Positions 21,901-34,892 of a stretch of DNA of 64,000 nucleotides are shown piece after piece. The translations under genes and the position numbers were made by a program. The stretch comes from Ooceraea biroi (Eukaryota > Arthropoda > Insecta > Hymenoptera > Formicidae): contig NC_039507.1 in the NCBI RefSeq assembly GCF_003672135.1, positions 13,570,278 through 13,634,277 on the forward strand. Direction: 5' to 3'. A model generated the notes under the pieces. It was not told where the DNA came from. It saw only the letters and a program-made list of their open reading frames with translations, and did not search any database. How positions within the stretch are numbered: the stretch's first letter is position 1; every line of letters begins with the position of its first letter.

Positions 21901-24900
21901 TTAATTTCGTCGCAGTTCGTGTTCTTTACGATTGTCGTCCTTACGTTGTAACTTAGCTGTGGGACTGATAGCATCGCCGAGTTGCGTGAAGAAGCTCGAG
22001 ACATCACGATAAAACGAAATTAGGGAAACACGAGAAATGTAAACAACAATTCAGACAATAGAGATATTACAACTTACAAAGGGGGGTGCTCGAGCTTAAA
22101 TGGATTTTCACATTTCCGCGCTGAGGGTTGTAATACAGTTTCTTTTATAATGATTGCCTTGCCTCTCTGTCTCTCTTTCTCTCTTGCGAATCTGTAATCT
22201 ATATCGCCACAAATCACAATTTAAAAAAAAACAATCAGTTCATAAAAAAATCAGTCTAGCACGTCACAATTCTTGATATATGACAAATTGTTGATGCACA
22301 TGTTATGTGACGATTACGCCCCTACGTATTTAATTAGATTCTCTCCCCGATTACGCCGGAAAGTTAAATCGCATTGCAATGTAATATACGCAGAGAGTCG
22401 CGTGAAAATGTTTCATTTCAGACTGTAAAATTCTGTACAATCCTCGACTGGTGTACTTTTTTTCGCGAGTGCTCCGCATCGCGAGATTACACGCGACATG
22501 CTGTTTATTTTATGATATGAAATTAATCTTTCGTAAATAATGTCAGCTGACTTGACAAAACGTGGTCTTGTTCAGTGACGTGATAACACTTGCTTATATG
22601 CAACATCCAAAATTCTATTATGTCATTACTGTGTAGTGGATCAAACGATAATTAACGTATCGATCTATGGTTTCATCGAACTCGGACATAATTTTCATCA
22701 TCATTTTTACATGATAATCGAGCAACGAACGAGCCGATGATAATAATTAATGAAACTGCTTAATTATTCTTCATTTACCGTACTGCTGATATTTGAATCG
22801 TGATATCGCTTTCTCATTCTAAACGATCCATCATAATCGCAGTGACAGGCTTCGCGAAGGAATTTAGAAAATCATTTCAGCAAATTCGATTAAAATTAGC
22901 GAGCGACCTATCGGACGTACAATATCCCGCGACGCCTGTAGCTTTAAGACCGCTTTAAGAACACGGATTAAAATCGCGCTCTCCCCCGTTTCTCCCTCTT
23001 CTCACCTTCGCAGTAGTATTTCACCTCAACTACCTTCCAGGCGCGGAAGTGCTCGAAGAGCTTTCAAGGTAGCGATAAAAAAATCATTAAACGTGGGAAA
23101 CGTGTCCCTCGCAACGTATCGTTGCGCACAATCGCACATTTGCGTAATGAAGAAGCCTCGAAAGACGCTGATTTTAAAGCATCACGTATGCAATAATAAA
23201 TATCGCGGAAATTAATGTAAAATTTATTCGAAAATTAATTCGTTAATTAATTTTCGAAATTGTTGAAAGCCAATCCTCTGCAATTTTCTAAATCTATTAT
23301 ATTAAATCTAAATACCCGATTATTCCAGAAAATATATTTCCATAAATATATTTTATATTTATATTTTAAATATATTTTAAATATATATATACCTCCATTT
23401 TTACCGTTAAAATTACAAATAACATATTTAGAGACTTTATTATTCATAGTCTTTTGCGTAAAGATTACATCTTGTCTCGCACGTGTTTTGCTCTTGAGGT
23501 GCGTTTAATACGTTCCTCACTGATTCTGCGGAAATATGTATCGGATGCTCGAACGTCACCGTATTAAAATACGCTCGAATGCTCCCCATGCGTCATCGTA
23601 ATCAGTAGATAGAATCAACCCCCTCCTGAACGTTACACGAGACGTAAGGAACAATCTCGAGCAGACTCGAGCGCAAAGGCGCGCCCCGCGCTTTTGCGAT
23701 AAACCGCCCTCGCGACACAGTTGTTTGCACTTGGATTGGGTGAAAGTGCTTCCACACGTTTCCAGTAGAACGCTCGTTAGTCTATTTACGTAGGGGCGTT
23801 ATCCACACACCATCCCCCTATTTACGTGAGATGTAAGGCGAGATATGCGGCTCGATTATTACGAACGAAGACCGCGAGCACAATCAGCGTTTTCTCTCGC
23901 ACCGAAATTTCATTAATCGACCCATAAAGTTTCGGGGCTCGGAAATGTATTTTTCGCTGGATTTTCATGCACGCAACGGATGCTGCACATAACGCAACTT
24001 CCCACGCATGAATCCGCCGCTTCAACGTGGAGCATTAAATTTTATTATACGAGAAACTCTCGACTTCGGAGCAAACAAGTATGAATCCCAGTGGAAGACG
24101 AGACGACGACGGAGGAGATGCGTGTGTGTGCACACAGATTTCCGGAAGATTTTGATCGCGCAGTCACGCTTGCCCGACGATGACGATGCCTGCGATCGAC
24201 GCAATTTGCGACAGTGAGCGGCTCGTAATTGCTTTAATCGACGTGCACATCCGTCAATCGCGGAGGATTCATTAAGAGTCGTTCGAATCGCGGCTGGCAG
24301 GGAAGCGTGCGTATACGCGCGATCGCGCTCGCAAACTCGATCAATTCGTCCATAACCGGCTGATTCTAATTTACCGGAATCGCGCAATTTCATAGATCTA
24401 GATTAAATTGTGATGTTGAACGTGCCACTGCGGGAACCATCGAGACGCGTCCCGACGTTCTCCTCTATGTCGGAAATGTAAAACGCCGCACGCAGACACG
24501 AGGTAACGCGAGCAGCAGATTTACGAAAGGTCTATAAACAGCATCATCATTTTTGCAGTATATGTATGGCAGTTTGAGAAGAATGAATTTCTTTTCAGAG
24601 GGAATAATATGCAAGAGTAACTTTTATGTTCATGTGATTTACATAAATTATAAAATGTATGAAAAGCAAAAAACATAAATGCAATTTCAGACAACATCAG
24701 AGAAGTAATCAATCGTAAGTCGATTTGGAATGAACGTGTGGGCAGGCAATAGTAAACAACTGTATTTAAAATATTAAATATTAATAATAAATAGATCTGA
24801 TTAGAGGAATTAATTACACATTACAATTACAGTACACATTAATTTACAATTGCAATATACATTAAAATAATTCTAATTTATATAATTCGATATTCATGTT

Positions 24901-27311
24901 ATTAACGATTTACATGTTAAATAACTGAAATTAAATTTCAGTTCGCGATTCGTGTCATATGCACAGCATCATTAAATTAATGAATAATTATTATTATATG
25001 TGTGACGCCGCTTAAAAGATATAAGATTAGATACGAAAGAGAGCCTTTATAAAAAAATGTGAAATTAAGGTATAGTCACTTCTGCAACGGAGCTTTATAC
25101 ATAGTCGCGCAAGTAGGCGTATTTGCGTTTAATTGCAAGATGTTTATTGGTCCAAGAAGATACATATCTCTTTAAAATGTCTCTTTAAAACTATTCGCGC
25201 AAGTTTTAAGAGGATTAATCTCTCAATGTCTAAGCAGCTGTCACTAATGCTAATTAAAAGTTTCGTTACGAAATTAGAGTGAATAATAACGTCCATACCT
25301 TTTCCGAGAAATATAATAATGCTAATAAAGAGAAGCGCGTGCGTCTTTCTCTTGTGCCACTTTTGTAGCCGAAAATTTGTAGCTGAAAATCTGCGCCACA
25401 AAGATGCAAATTAAGTAGCGTTAACAATAAGACAGCTTACCATTGTTTTCAGCCAATTTCAGCGGTGAAGATATTCATCGGTCCATTGTTGATACTCGAC
25501 GTAAAAAATAGCACGAGATATCAGCTGCGTTAGAAACGACTTGTTGCCTAACTTGTTGCAGAAACTGAGAAATTTAGCTTCATTCATATCTTTTGCAGCC
25601 GCAGCCATTGTCGGTCGAGACGCGATCCCTTTATCGTGCACCATTAAGCTCATGAAAATAAAGTCCATAGCTTACGCGTCTTAATCCAGAGCCTCATAAT
25701 CAATACCGAGCACCGTCGATGGAACAACAGGAACAAAAGTGTCTTGCTCGTCGATTGTCGGCAAAAGTTTCTTAACGTTTACAAGCTTTCAGAAAGGGAA
25801 CGCCGCGCCGTACGTATGCGGCAAGCTGCACGCGCCCTTCCATTCAACAGCGCGTCGCCGTGCGAGTGAATTATACACATGTAAAAGCGATGCAGAAAAG
25901 TGTGAAAAAAAAGAAAAAAATAGGGAAGAAAAACCGACGGGTTACATTCACAGATAGGAGCGCAGAACGCCATGGAATACGCGATAAAAAGCAATTTTTG
26001 CCGTCACAAAGAGGATGTATTCGTTCCTTGTGTACTGCCGGCGCGCATATAAACACTGGGATGAATAATGAAATAAAACATTTATTCGCGCATTCAATGC
26101 GAATTCGTCGTCTCTGCGGGCGGCTCCGCAGCGCGGTTGCACGAGAGCAAATAGAAAAAAAAACATGTAACAGTGTAATAATATTGCTAACATAATAGAG
26201 CGTCACGTGATACGCATTCGTTGCAGTTCCTATTTGAAACGCACGTGCACAGCTGGATGAATATTAATAGATACGAGCATGTGTAATAGGTTCCGAGTAT
26301 TTGAAATTAAATACCTTTTCTATTTTTGTTATTAAAAAGTAGAAAGAGAAAACTGTGCGCATTACCGAATAATAAAGCGACTGAAAAGCCGCGCTCGATG
26401 CGCAAAGCTCACTTGCTCCTGATTGAAAATAGAATCGTTCAGGCTGTTTATGTTAATAACAAAGATAACACATTTTTATTGAAATCGTTCCCCATCAATA
26501 ATATATAATTTCTGTATTATGATAATTGCTACTCTTACTAACAACATCATATTAAACGAGAATGCGCGATTCGATATTCGATAATGATTCTTTTTTCCTC
26601 AAGTCCATACCGATTTTATATTTTTAGAGATATTTTTTATTACATTATAGCAACTCGCTAATATGAGAATTTCGTACGTATAACAACAATTCAGTCGCAT
26701 AATGTTATAAAGTCTGATATTTTTGGACTGGATATATTTATAGCCTTTACATAAATAATTTCGAATCTGAATTCATCGAGATCAAGAAGTTTTGCACGAT
26801 GCTTCATCTCTATAATTCTACATTCTGTTTGCACTTTTGGCAATTTATTCGCATGCCTGTCGATCCACTATCTTCATAAGCAAATTCAGTTAATAAAAGG
26901 CATCTACTGCGTCGTTAATTTTCTTACTTGCAAGTGAAAATTAAATTTCCCGGGTTCCCATTGGCGTTCTAAAATTATGATCGCCTACAGCCGCTATTTT
27001 TAGTCGAGTATTCCAGCAGTAGTCACTTAGAGATTCGACGCGCATATTACACATGTGCAATTAACAACATAGTCGAGATTTAATGCGCGAGATAAGCGCA
27101 CGCCGCACAGTAATTACGGGAGTCCTACGCGGTCATGAAGTTCGCGGATGTTACGTTACGATGCACGAGACGCTTCTTGCACCCTCACTCAGAATCAGCT
27201 CCCTGCCATATGATTTTTGTCGTTGCGTAAGAGACTATTTAGTTTATGCATCAGGATAAACATCTGCTGGATAAACACCTACTTACAATCAACCGATCAG
27301 ATTCAGTATAT
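18962..27311. other. Long gene-free stretch (8.3 kb)
   Basis: No supported gene. Positions 19120-19270 have TATTATTG/TTGTATTATAT low-complexity repeats. Openings at 20212-21188 (plus) and 21623-21354 (minus) lack family motifs and splice context. Positions 22900-24500 are GC-richer and contain one 55-base minus-strand exon-like segment (23060-23006). A (CT)-rich run lies at about 22160-22185. The whole stretch could be intron of a gene extending beyond the visible candidates. Confidence 0.4.
23227..23258. repeat. Perfect palindrome, 14-bp arms
   Basis: TTCGAAAATTAATT, then CGTT, then AATTAATTTTCGAA. Perfect arms in an AT-rich setting; chance or a cruciform-prone site. No regulator is inferred. 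Confidence 0.6.
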
Positions 27312-27745
27312 ACAGGGTGTCCCAGACCTACCGTATCACCGGTTAATGGTAGATTCCTGAGGTGATTCTGAGACGAATGTTCCTCTTGCAAAATGTCGAG
27401 GGTGGCGTAGTTTCGGCGCTACGAAGGGTTGTAGTTATCCTATCCTTGTGTAGAATTTTCCCGCGTTCAGTGACGGTGGGTCGAAGGGGTCCCGCGCATC
27501 GCGCACACTTCAATTTGATCTTAAGTTTTCGCGGCTGTTCAAATTGAAGTGTGCACGATGCGCGGGACCCCTTCGACCCACCGTCACTGAACGCGGGAAA
27601 ATTCTACACAAGGATAGAATAACTACAACCCTTCGTAGCGCCGAAACTACGCCACCCTCGACATTTTGCAAGAGGAACATTCGTCTCAGAATCACCTCAG
27701 GAATCTACCATTAACCGGTGATACGGTAGGTCTGGGACACCCTGT
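27312..27745. mobile_element. Near-perfect hairpin MITE with mariner-like ACAGGGTGTCCC ends
   Basis: Arms 27312-27518 and 27539-27745 are 207 bp each with only two mismatches that I can find, around a 20-bp loop. The ends read ACAGGGTGTCCCAGACC and its complement, the type of terminus seen on many insect Tc1/mariner-derived elements. The left flank offers TA before CAGGG and the right has TG, so a TA duplication may have lost one base. There is no transposase; the long openings on both strands are the same arm read twice. High arm identity implies recent insertion or gene conversion between arms. Confidence 0.8.
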
Positions 27746-30700
27746 GTTCTTACGAAAAAGAGAATTAAATTGTAATATTTGATGGAACTGAAAAAATATA
27801 TAAGAATATCGTTTTAGCATAAATTAAAATGATTGAATACAGTGTCGTCGAATACAGCAACCACGACGAGTCACGCTCGTGCTTTTCAGTTTCGGTTTAT
27901 AATTTACGGCACGAGTGTCATTATGCTATTCCTAAGCAAGGGGTTGAGCAAGAGGAAAACGCACGAACAAGCTTCCCCGAGCATCTATTAAACGTCCGGA
28001 TTTTATCGCGATTGGACGAATCTCGCGAATGTTGCGTCCGCTGAAAAACGGTTGGTGGAGCATTAAAATGCAAAATGCAAAAGCACGATTAAACTTTTAT
28101 GCGACCCTACGTTGGAACCGCCGCGGGACTTTCATCGTTTCACCGATCATGTGTTTACTCTCAGGCATCGCGATGATCGACGGTATATTTATTTTGCTTG
28201 GCCGTTCGAGCGGCCAAGTACAGTAGCAGTAGCCATTCGGATGCAATAGACTATTGTTTAGATCGTTTTCCCGTTTCAAAGCGTTCCTGATATGGAATTG
28301 CAGTCTGCGCCTGTCTTGGTCGGACTGCACAGAAAGATCAGATTCCGTTCGAATAATAGATAAAGATCGGATGGAGATAGAAACTTTTATTTGCTTCCTG
28401 TGATTTTGTTTCTTTCTTTCTTTGATATTATATTTTATATGTTTTTTAGATACATTTTTGTAACATATGTTTATATGTTTATAACATGTGCATATAGATA
28501 AGATTAAAATATATAACACATGTTTCATATAAAAGTAATATAATTATATAAAACGTATATATATACATATATATAATGTATAAACATATTTTTAATACAT
28601 ATTTTAGTATATTATCGTTTCTGATTTTGTATATTGTATATGTATTGTATAATATACTGTACGACTGTTTTACAAAGTAGCACTCTTGCTCAAACAGGCA
28701 GGTCGTAATTGCATTCCTACTTGCGCGTCGGAACGCGTGACAAAAAATTTCAAACAGAGCAGAGACTCACGTGCAAACTAAATAAACTAAATAAGTAATA
28801 AAACTACTGCGTGTAATCTGTGCTTTAACAATTTAGTGTAGACGGTACCACTTATCAGCTGCAGCGATCTTATAACGGTGACAAAAAAGGGTGAAGAACT
28901 GAAAAATAAAAAAATCATGGGCGTACGTATCATCGTCTGAATCTAAGCTATTACCACCAATTAGCACGACAGAATTGTGCTTTAGATCATTCCTCGCCAC
29001 GTTTTACGTTCTTCAGGCAAGCAGTTTGTTATTTATTGGGTATTTATTTATCGGTGATGTCTCAGACGCGTAAAAGTGTACAGTTTCATTGTAGCTTTTT
29101 AAAACAACTTGATAAAGACGAGACTCGCAGTGCAATTAGATTGTCGAGAATACCAAGCTTTTTTTAATATCTTTTGTTTTAAGCTTACGATCACAAACCG
29201 GAATATACGGAATAATAATCCTGAATTATGCTATATGATGATAATAGGCATAATTCTTTTAATTACATAAATTAATTAACAGTACAATTATTATCGCTTA
29301 TATATTTAACTAAAAAGAGTTATGATACACAATATTGTGATAAAAAGATAACGTATAATAATATTTCCGCAAAAGTATCTATAAAATTTTGAAACAAGGG
29401 AAGGAAAAGTAATTTCATAAACCAGTCATTTAAATATAATTTGCGGAGTCGATACTACACGAGTGATATTGTACTCTAGCCAGATACTTTAAAATTGCAA
29501 ATATTTTCGAGAAAGATAATAATAATTTATAAAACACACCGCTTTCCAGAAACGGCAATTTATCAAGCGTACTCTTATCGCAAGTAACCTTTCGCAGTTT
29601 TTCCCTTGTGGAGAATTTATTTATTGGACGCTTTGACATTTCATACATATGATTTATCAGACGAGATAAATAAATCATATATTGCGAGAGCAATGTAAAC
29701 AATCACAATCACAGACACACATAAATTTTTCTTGATCATATAATATTTTCAGAAATTATTTACATGCCTATACACTTTAAAACGCCTACTTTAAACACAA
29801 TTTACATTAAATCAAAGGAAAGTCTAACAGATTATAGCATAATATGATCTCAATTTCGCGTAACCAAATATTATTACATTAAATACACTGTAAGATTTAG
29901 CGCGTACGAAACGAGCAGATAAAAATATATATCTCTTGTATCATTATTCACAAAATACAAATACATATATAAAAATACATAGAAAACGCAGAATTAAAAA
30001 TAAATGGAAAATAAAAATATGTTAAAAACGTATCATTTAAAGTTAATGATCCGACTATACTTGCGCTTCGCCGCTGCCCGTTGCCTTCTCTCGCACCATA
30101 TGTTTTTTATATTATATACATTTCGATATCTGATTCCATAGAATATTCATCTCCCTCGACGCTGCATAAATCTGCAGAACAACTCCCGAGGGACATGCAC
30201 GTCCAATTCATTGCGTGTCAATCATAAATCGGCATAAAAGTTTAAAAATAAACCACGTTCTTGTGTCGTTCTATATTTCTGTTTGTTGCCATTAAATAAT
30301 TCTCGAAAGAATTGTCAATGTCACGAATTATACATCGCACACTCAACGAATATTAAATTTTATTGATAATCAAATATTTGTCAGATCAAAATTAAAGTAT
30401 ACAAATTTTATGATAAAATTTTCTCCTCGATTACATAAAATTATTAAATAATACATAAAATGTATATTGATTTTATATATCGTAATTACACATTGGCAGT
30501 TATAGAAAATTATTTAAAATCACTCCCTCTGCTTTTTCACATTCAAAGTCTTAAAACATGTAATTAAATAACAATATATAATAAACATTTTCACAAAAAA
30601 TATAATTCCCGTGATGCAGTGTTGCGTCTCGTCGATCACTCTTTTTTCAAATGCCAACATCATTATATCTTTGATCACTTAACGTTCCACCCTTCCGGTA

Positions 30701-33538
30701 TTCCGCATGAGCATGACCCGACGTAAACCCCGGAAAGGGCAATTGCAAACGGATTAGTACGAGACAAAACGTCGTTGCACACAGGCAAGAAGCGAGTAAG
30801 TCTATATAGAGCTTCGCCCCTTGATTATGGTACGAAGGATCGCGAGGCGTTCAACCAACTGTTGTCATATCGCAAAAGGACGTAACGCCCATGCTTGCTC
30901 CACTTGTCATCTAGCAAGATGCACGTAAACGCACTTTTCTCGGGAAACACGTCAATGTTTCTCTCCTGTCAATTTGTTCAATCTGTGATTATTTAGGTAG
31001 AAGATTAATTGAATTAATTGAAAATGTTTGGATTTTTTAATGAAAGAAACAAAAGTTCTATTAAACGAACACCAATCAAATAAACATAGTTTATTATTAT
31101 TATTATTATAGTTTTATATTTATTATTTTATTTTTGTTATGCTTTATTTATTTTATATAATTATTACATATTATAATTTTTCATAATTTACGTTTACTAT
31201 TATGAGCTTTACGCATTATGTTGCTAGTTTGCTAATTACAAGCACAGTGCGCATCAATTTTAATGGATTATCAAATATTTTCTGGATGAACGAACAGTTA
31301 TTCCGCGAATCCGTTTTTCTACTTATTATTCCGCACTCGTATAAATAGCATAAATGGATTTGCTGAACAACCGACAATAATATCCTTAAACGAACACGAA
31401 TTTGTGCGCATCATGGGTAGCAGTTTTCCGAGAATACTTCATATTTGCGTTAAAATATCGTGAACTCGCGGTAAGCAGACCATTGAGAAGACCGGGTGAA
31501 GCAATTTGCAATTATAATGTCTCTCTTAAGTACATAAAGCAATTCCACGAACTCAGCAGGTATAACTCTTCCGATCTATTCAGATGCATGATTGTGCGAT
31601 TTTAACCTGGGAAATTTCAATTGCTCTGCGCGGAATTTAAAAGAACATAGGAATATATACTTGCTCGCGAAATTATTTATATAAAAGCTACAAATATACC
31701 CGGTCAAGATAGCAAACTTTATAACGTTGCACATTTGGGTTGCTATTAATTACGAAACTGATAAAACAGTGAATTTCCATACTTTAATGTGAATACATTT
31801 AAAAAGATAAAGGTATATTGGATTCTTTGAACAAGGATAAACGGCGATAAGAGATTTATGGAGTTACATTGAGCAATTTATTGTGCACAAACCTAGTAAA
31901 TTTATTATTTTTTTATTATTTGATTGATTTATTTATTATTAGATAGTAAAAGATAATTGTAATGGTTTGCGATTATTAATCATGGCGGTGCTGAGCAGAA
32001 TTGACTCAGCAATTCATCAGACTGAATGACGAGACGTAAATCCTGTTGCATTTGGAGAGAAAAACCTTCAACTTGTTACGCCTCCTTGTACAGACCTAAA
32101 GCTTCCATTTCTACGCTAAGTTATACACATTCCCCTGAAGCTGTAAACGATATACGGGATGTCCCGCTTTTGCTTATCGCGACCATCTATCTCTCCGTAC
32201 ATCTCGATTAAACTTTGAATTACTCTTTCAAATCTTCCGAGAAGAGATGACTATCGTTCCGAATACAAATAATTTTCTTAATAACTTCCGCCGTACTAAA
32301 GGCGATATATAAAAGTGAAATTTATTAAGAATTTCATCGATATCAATCTGAGATAACAGTTTCTTCCAACGTGCTTTGCTCGTCGATTACTCAATTTATA
32401 TCGGCGAATCTGGACACGCATGCAATTTTACAGCCGACGAATACAAAGTCCTGTTTTATCCATCCCCTCTCTCTCTCTCTCTTTCTCTCTCTTTTCTTTC
32501 CTTGCATCCCTGTACTTAAGGGCTGATTAAGTTCAGGCAATAACGGAGTGCTATCCAATTACCGCCGGATTAGCGTCCGGTTAGCTAGCAATGAGAAAAC
32601 TTGTCTGCTTAGGACGATTACCGCTTAAGAGCCTCCAAATTGTATTTACCTCGAGCCTCGTAATCCGCGATTTACCACGTAAATTTCTAACGAGCTTCCA
32701 ATCAGAATCTCATCTCACCGCGACATCTTGCTCATCTTGTCTACGCGGTGCGCGCAATTACGCATTCTAGCGAGCGCAATAATTCTCGCGTGTTTCGATA
32801 ATATCAATTAAATTATGAAAAAAATAATATTATTATAATTCCTCCCGTCGTCGCGTAACTTTCCATATTTTCCCATCCTACTTTACGTAACTTTTTGTCA
32901 CTTCTCTCTTTACTTGCTTTTGCTATCCTTCATCTGCGTGTTGCTTTTTGCATTCAATTAACCGGCTTCTCATCGGGAGAATGAGCTCCAGGAAAGCTCA
33001 GTTCCCAAGATCTTTCGAGGAATGTCTCGTATATATCTATCATCTATTATCTTCTGTCTTATGCCTTTATTTGTCACGTAGCCCAGAAATGTTGGGCATT
33101 TGCCGTGCGTCACAACAACCCCCCGCTTATACTTCATCACACGGTGCGTTGAAATCTCCCTGGCATCGCCGTTTTCGTCCTACGATCCACTATCTTTCAC
33201 GCTCAACAACCTTTCCATGCGAATACTTCTCGCATCACGTCCAACTGTCAAGATAAATCCTTGATAAAACGCCTAAAACACAATTGCGTAATAGAATAAT
33301 ACAGTGATGGAGCAGTAGTATGTAGCGTCATCTTCTCGGTTACAAATGCCAAAAATAAACTCAGGAGCATCGAATTGGGGCGAAACGTTTCCTACGAAAA
33401 GAAAGGAAAATACGTAACGTTTACCTAATATTTTTAACTTTTAAATTTTAAATCCCCACGTGTATTAAAATCATGTTTAAATGTATTGACGCGACGCAAG
33501 CTAATAGTTCCAAAATGTATCGCACACAGATAACGCGA

Positions 33539-33621
33539 ACTTGATTAACATTTCGCATCAACTAAAAATCAACCAAGACTACTTGATTAACATTTCGCAT
33601 CGACTAAAAATCAACCAAGAT
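33539..33621. repeat. Tandem duplication, 42-bp unit x2
   Basis: ACTTGATTAACATTTCGCAT(C)... occurs at 33539-33580 and again at 33581-33621 with two or so mismatches. Non-coding. Confidence 0.85.
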
Positions 33622-34844
33622 AAGATTACCTGCATCAGAATTTGAATATTGATTCGTTTTTTACAATGTATCTCGATCATCCAGACCTCATTATGGAATC
33701 TCTTGAAATAGTGACCCACTCTTTGACTAGAAAAGCGCCACATTGTCGGCACTTTTATACCCCGAGTCTCGCGATGCTAATGTAAAAAGGCTACACATTT
33801 TCTTTTCTTTTCCCACCCACGGGAAAAGGTTTTCCCGTTAATATAACGTTGTCACGCGACCGATCCAGCACGTCGGTGCACGCAAATAAGGGGTAAGAGC
33901 ATGATATCACGGGCCGGGACACGACAGGGAAATAAGATTATCGTTGCACGCGTGACGAGTGTGAGTGAAACGCGCGTTATATTACGAAAGCGCGAAATCT
34001 TCTGGATTCCGGGATTCAGTCCTGGATGTTGAATGCTGGGACACACGCGAAATAGATCAATGAAGCATCTCCGCACCGGCGGCATCGTGCTTGTCGGCGT
34101 TGGGATTGTAATCGTCTGGCTGTGCATATCTCGCATCTCGATACGACTGTTTCGCAGACAACGAAATGCTTCTTTAAAATAACGGCCTCAACGAAAGAAA
34201 ACTTGGAGCCTTCTCTTTTTGTTTCTCCGTCTCATTTTTTTCTCTTCCTCCCTCAAGAAAAGGGTAGGAAGTGGCGCGCGCGCTAATTATACATCCAACG
34301 TCTCGCAAAGATGTAAATGCAAGGCTGTTGCGTGTCGCGAAATATGCGAGAACTTTGAAATCGATAATGCGTTCTCCGTCTTTGTTTATCAGCGTACCTC
34401 ACGAAAATGGCGTCCTTTTCTGGGGAGCTCTTGTACGATGTGCTCATTAAAATTGTAACGCACTCGGTAACGCAGTCGCGGAGCACGCGACGTGAAAATT
34501 AGTATGTCGAATAATAATTTCCGATGCGATGGCTCGCGTCTCGCGGGAGTATCTTATTTTAAATACTCCGTTACATTTACTTACGGATATTGCAGAGAGT
34601 TTACTCGTTCCGCGTAGTGAAGCATGCTCTTGATGTATCACAGATTTTATAATTAAAATCAAATCAACGTCGATCACTTTGTATCGCACTGCAGGAAGAT
34701 TCTTTTTCCCGTCGAGCGTTTAAATAACATCGTTAAAGAATTTTACATCTCGCAAAAGAAGAATGCGATTTATTAAATCTCAACCGTTTCATTATATCTT
34801 TTGACTGCAATTTTAACGTTTGCGTTATATTATTATTGCGTGAA

Positions 34845-34892
34845 CATTCCACAGATGTTACATTCCACAGGTGTTACATTCTACAGTTGTAT
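34845..34892. repeat. 16-bp tandem repeat x3
   Basis: CATTCCACAGATGTTA, CATTCCACAGGTGTTA and CATTCTACAGTTGTAT follow one another directly. Decay increases to the right. Confidence 0.85.

Noticed and set aside
24022..24393. 123-codon minus-strand frame in a GC-richer block
   Set aside because: An opening of this length is expected in GC-rich DNA; no motif, and an overlapping frame on the other strand is equally open.
25860..26206. Overlapping 111-codon frames on both strands
   Set aside because: Lys-rich on one strand and Phe-rich on the other, caused by an A-rich tract; no splice context.
27362..27695. Two identical 61-residue frames on opposite strands
   Set aside because: They are the two arms of the same hairpin element read in each direction, not genes.
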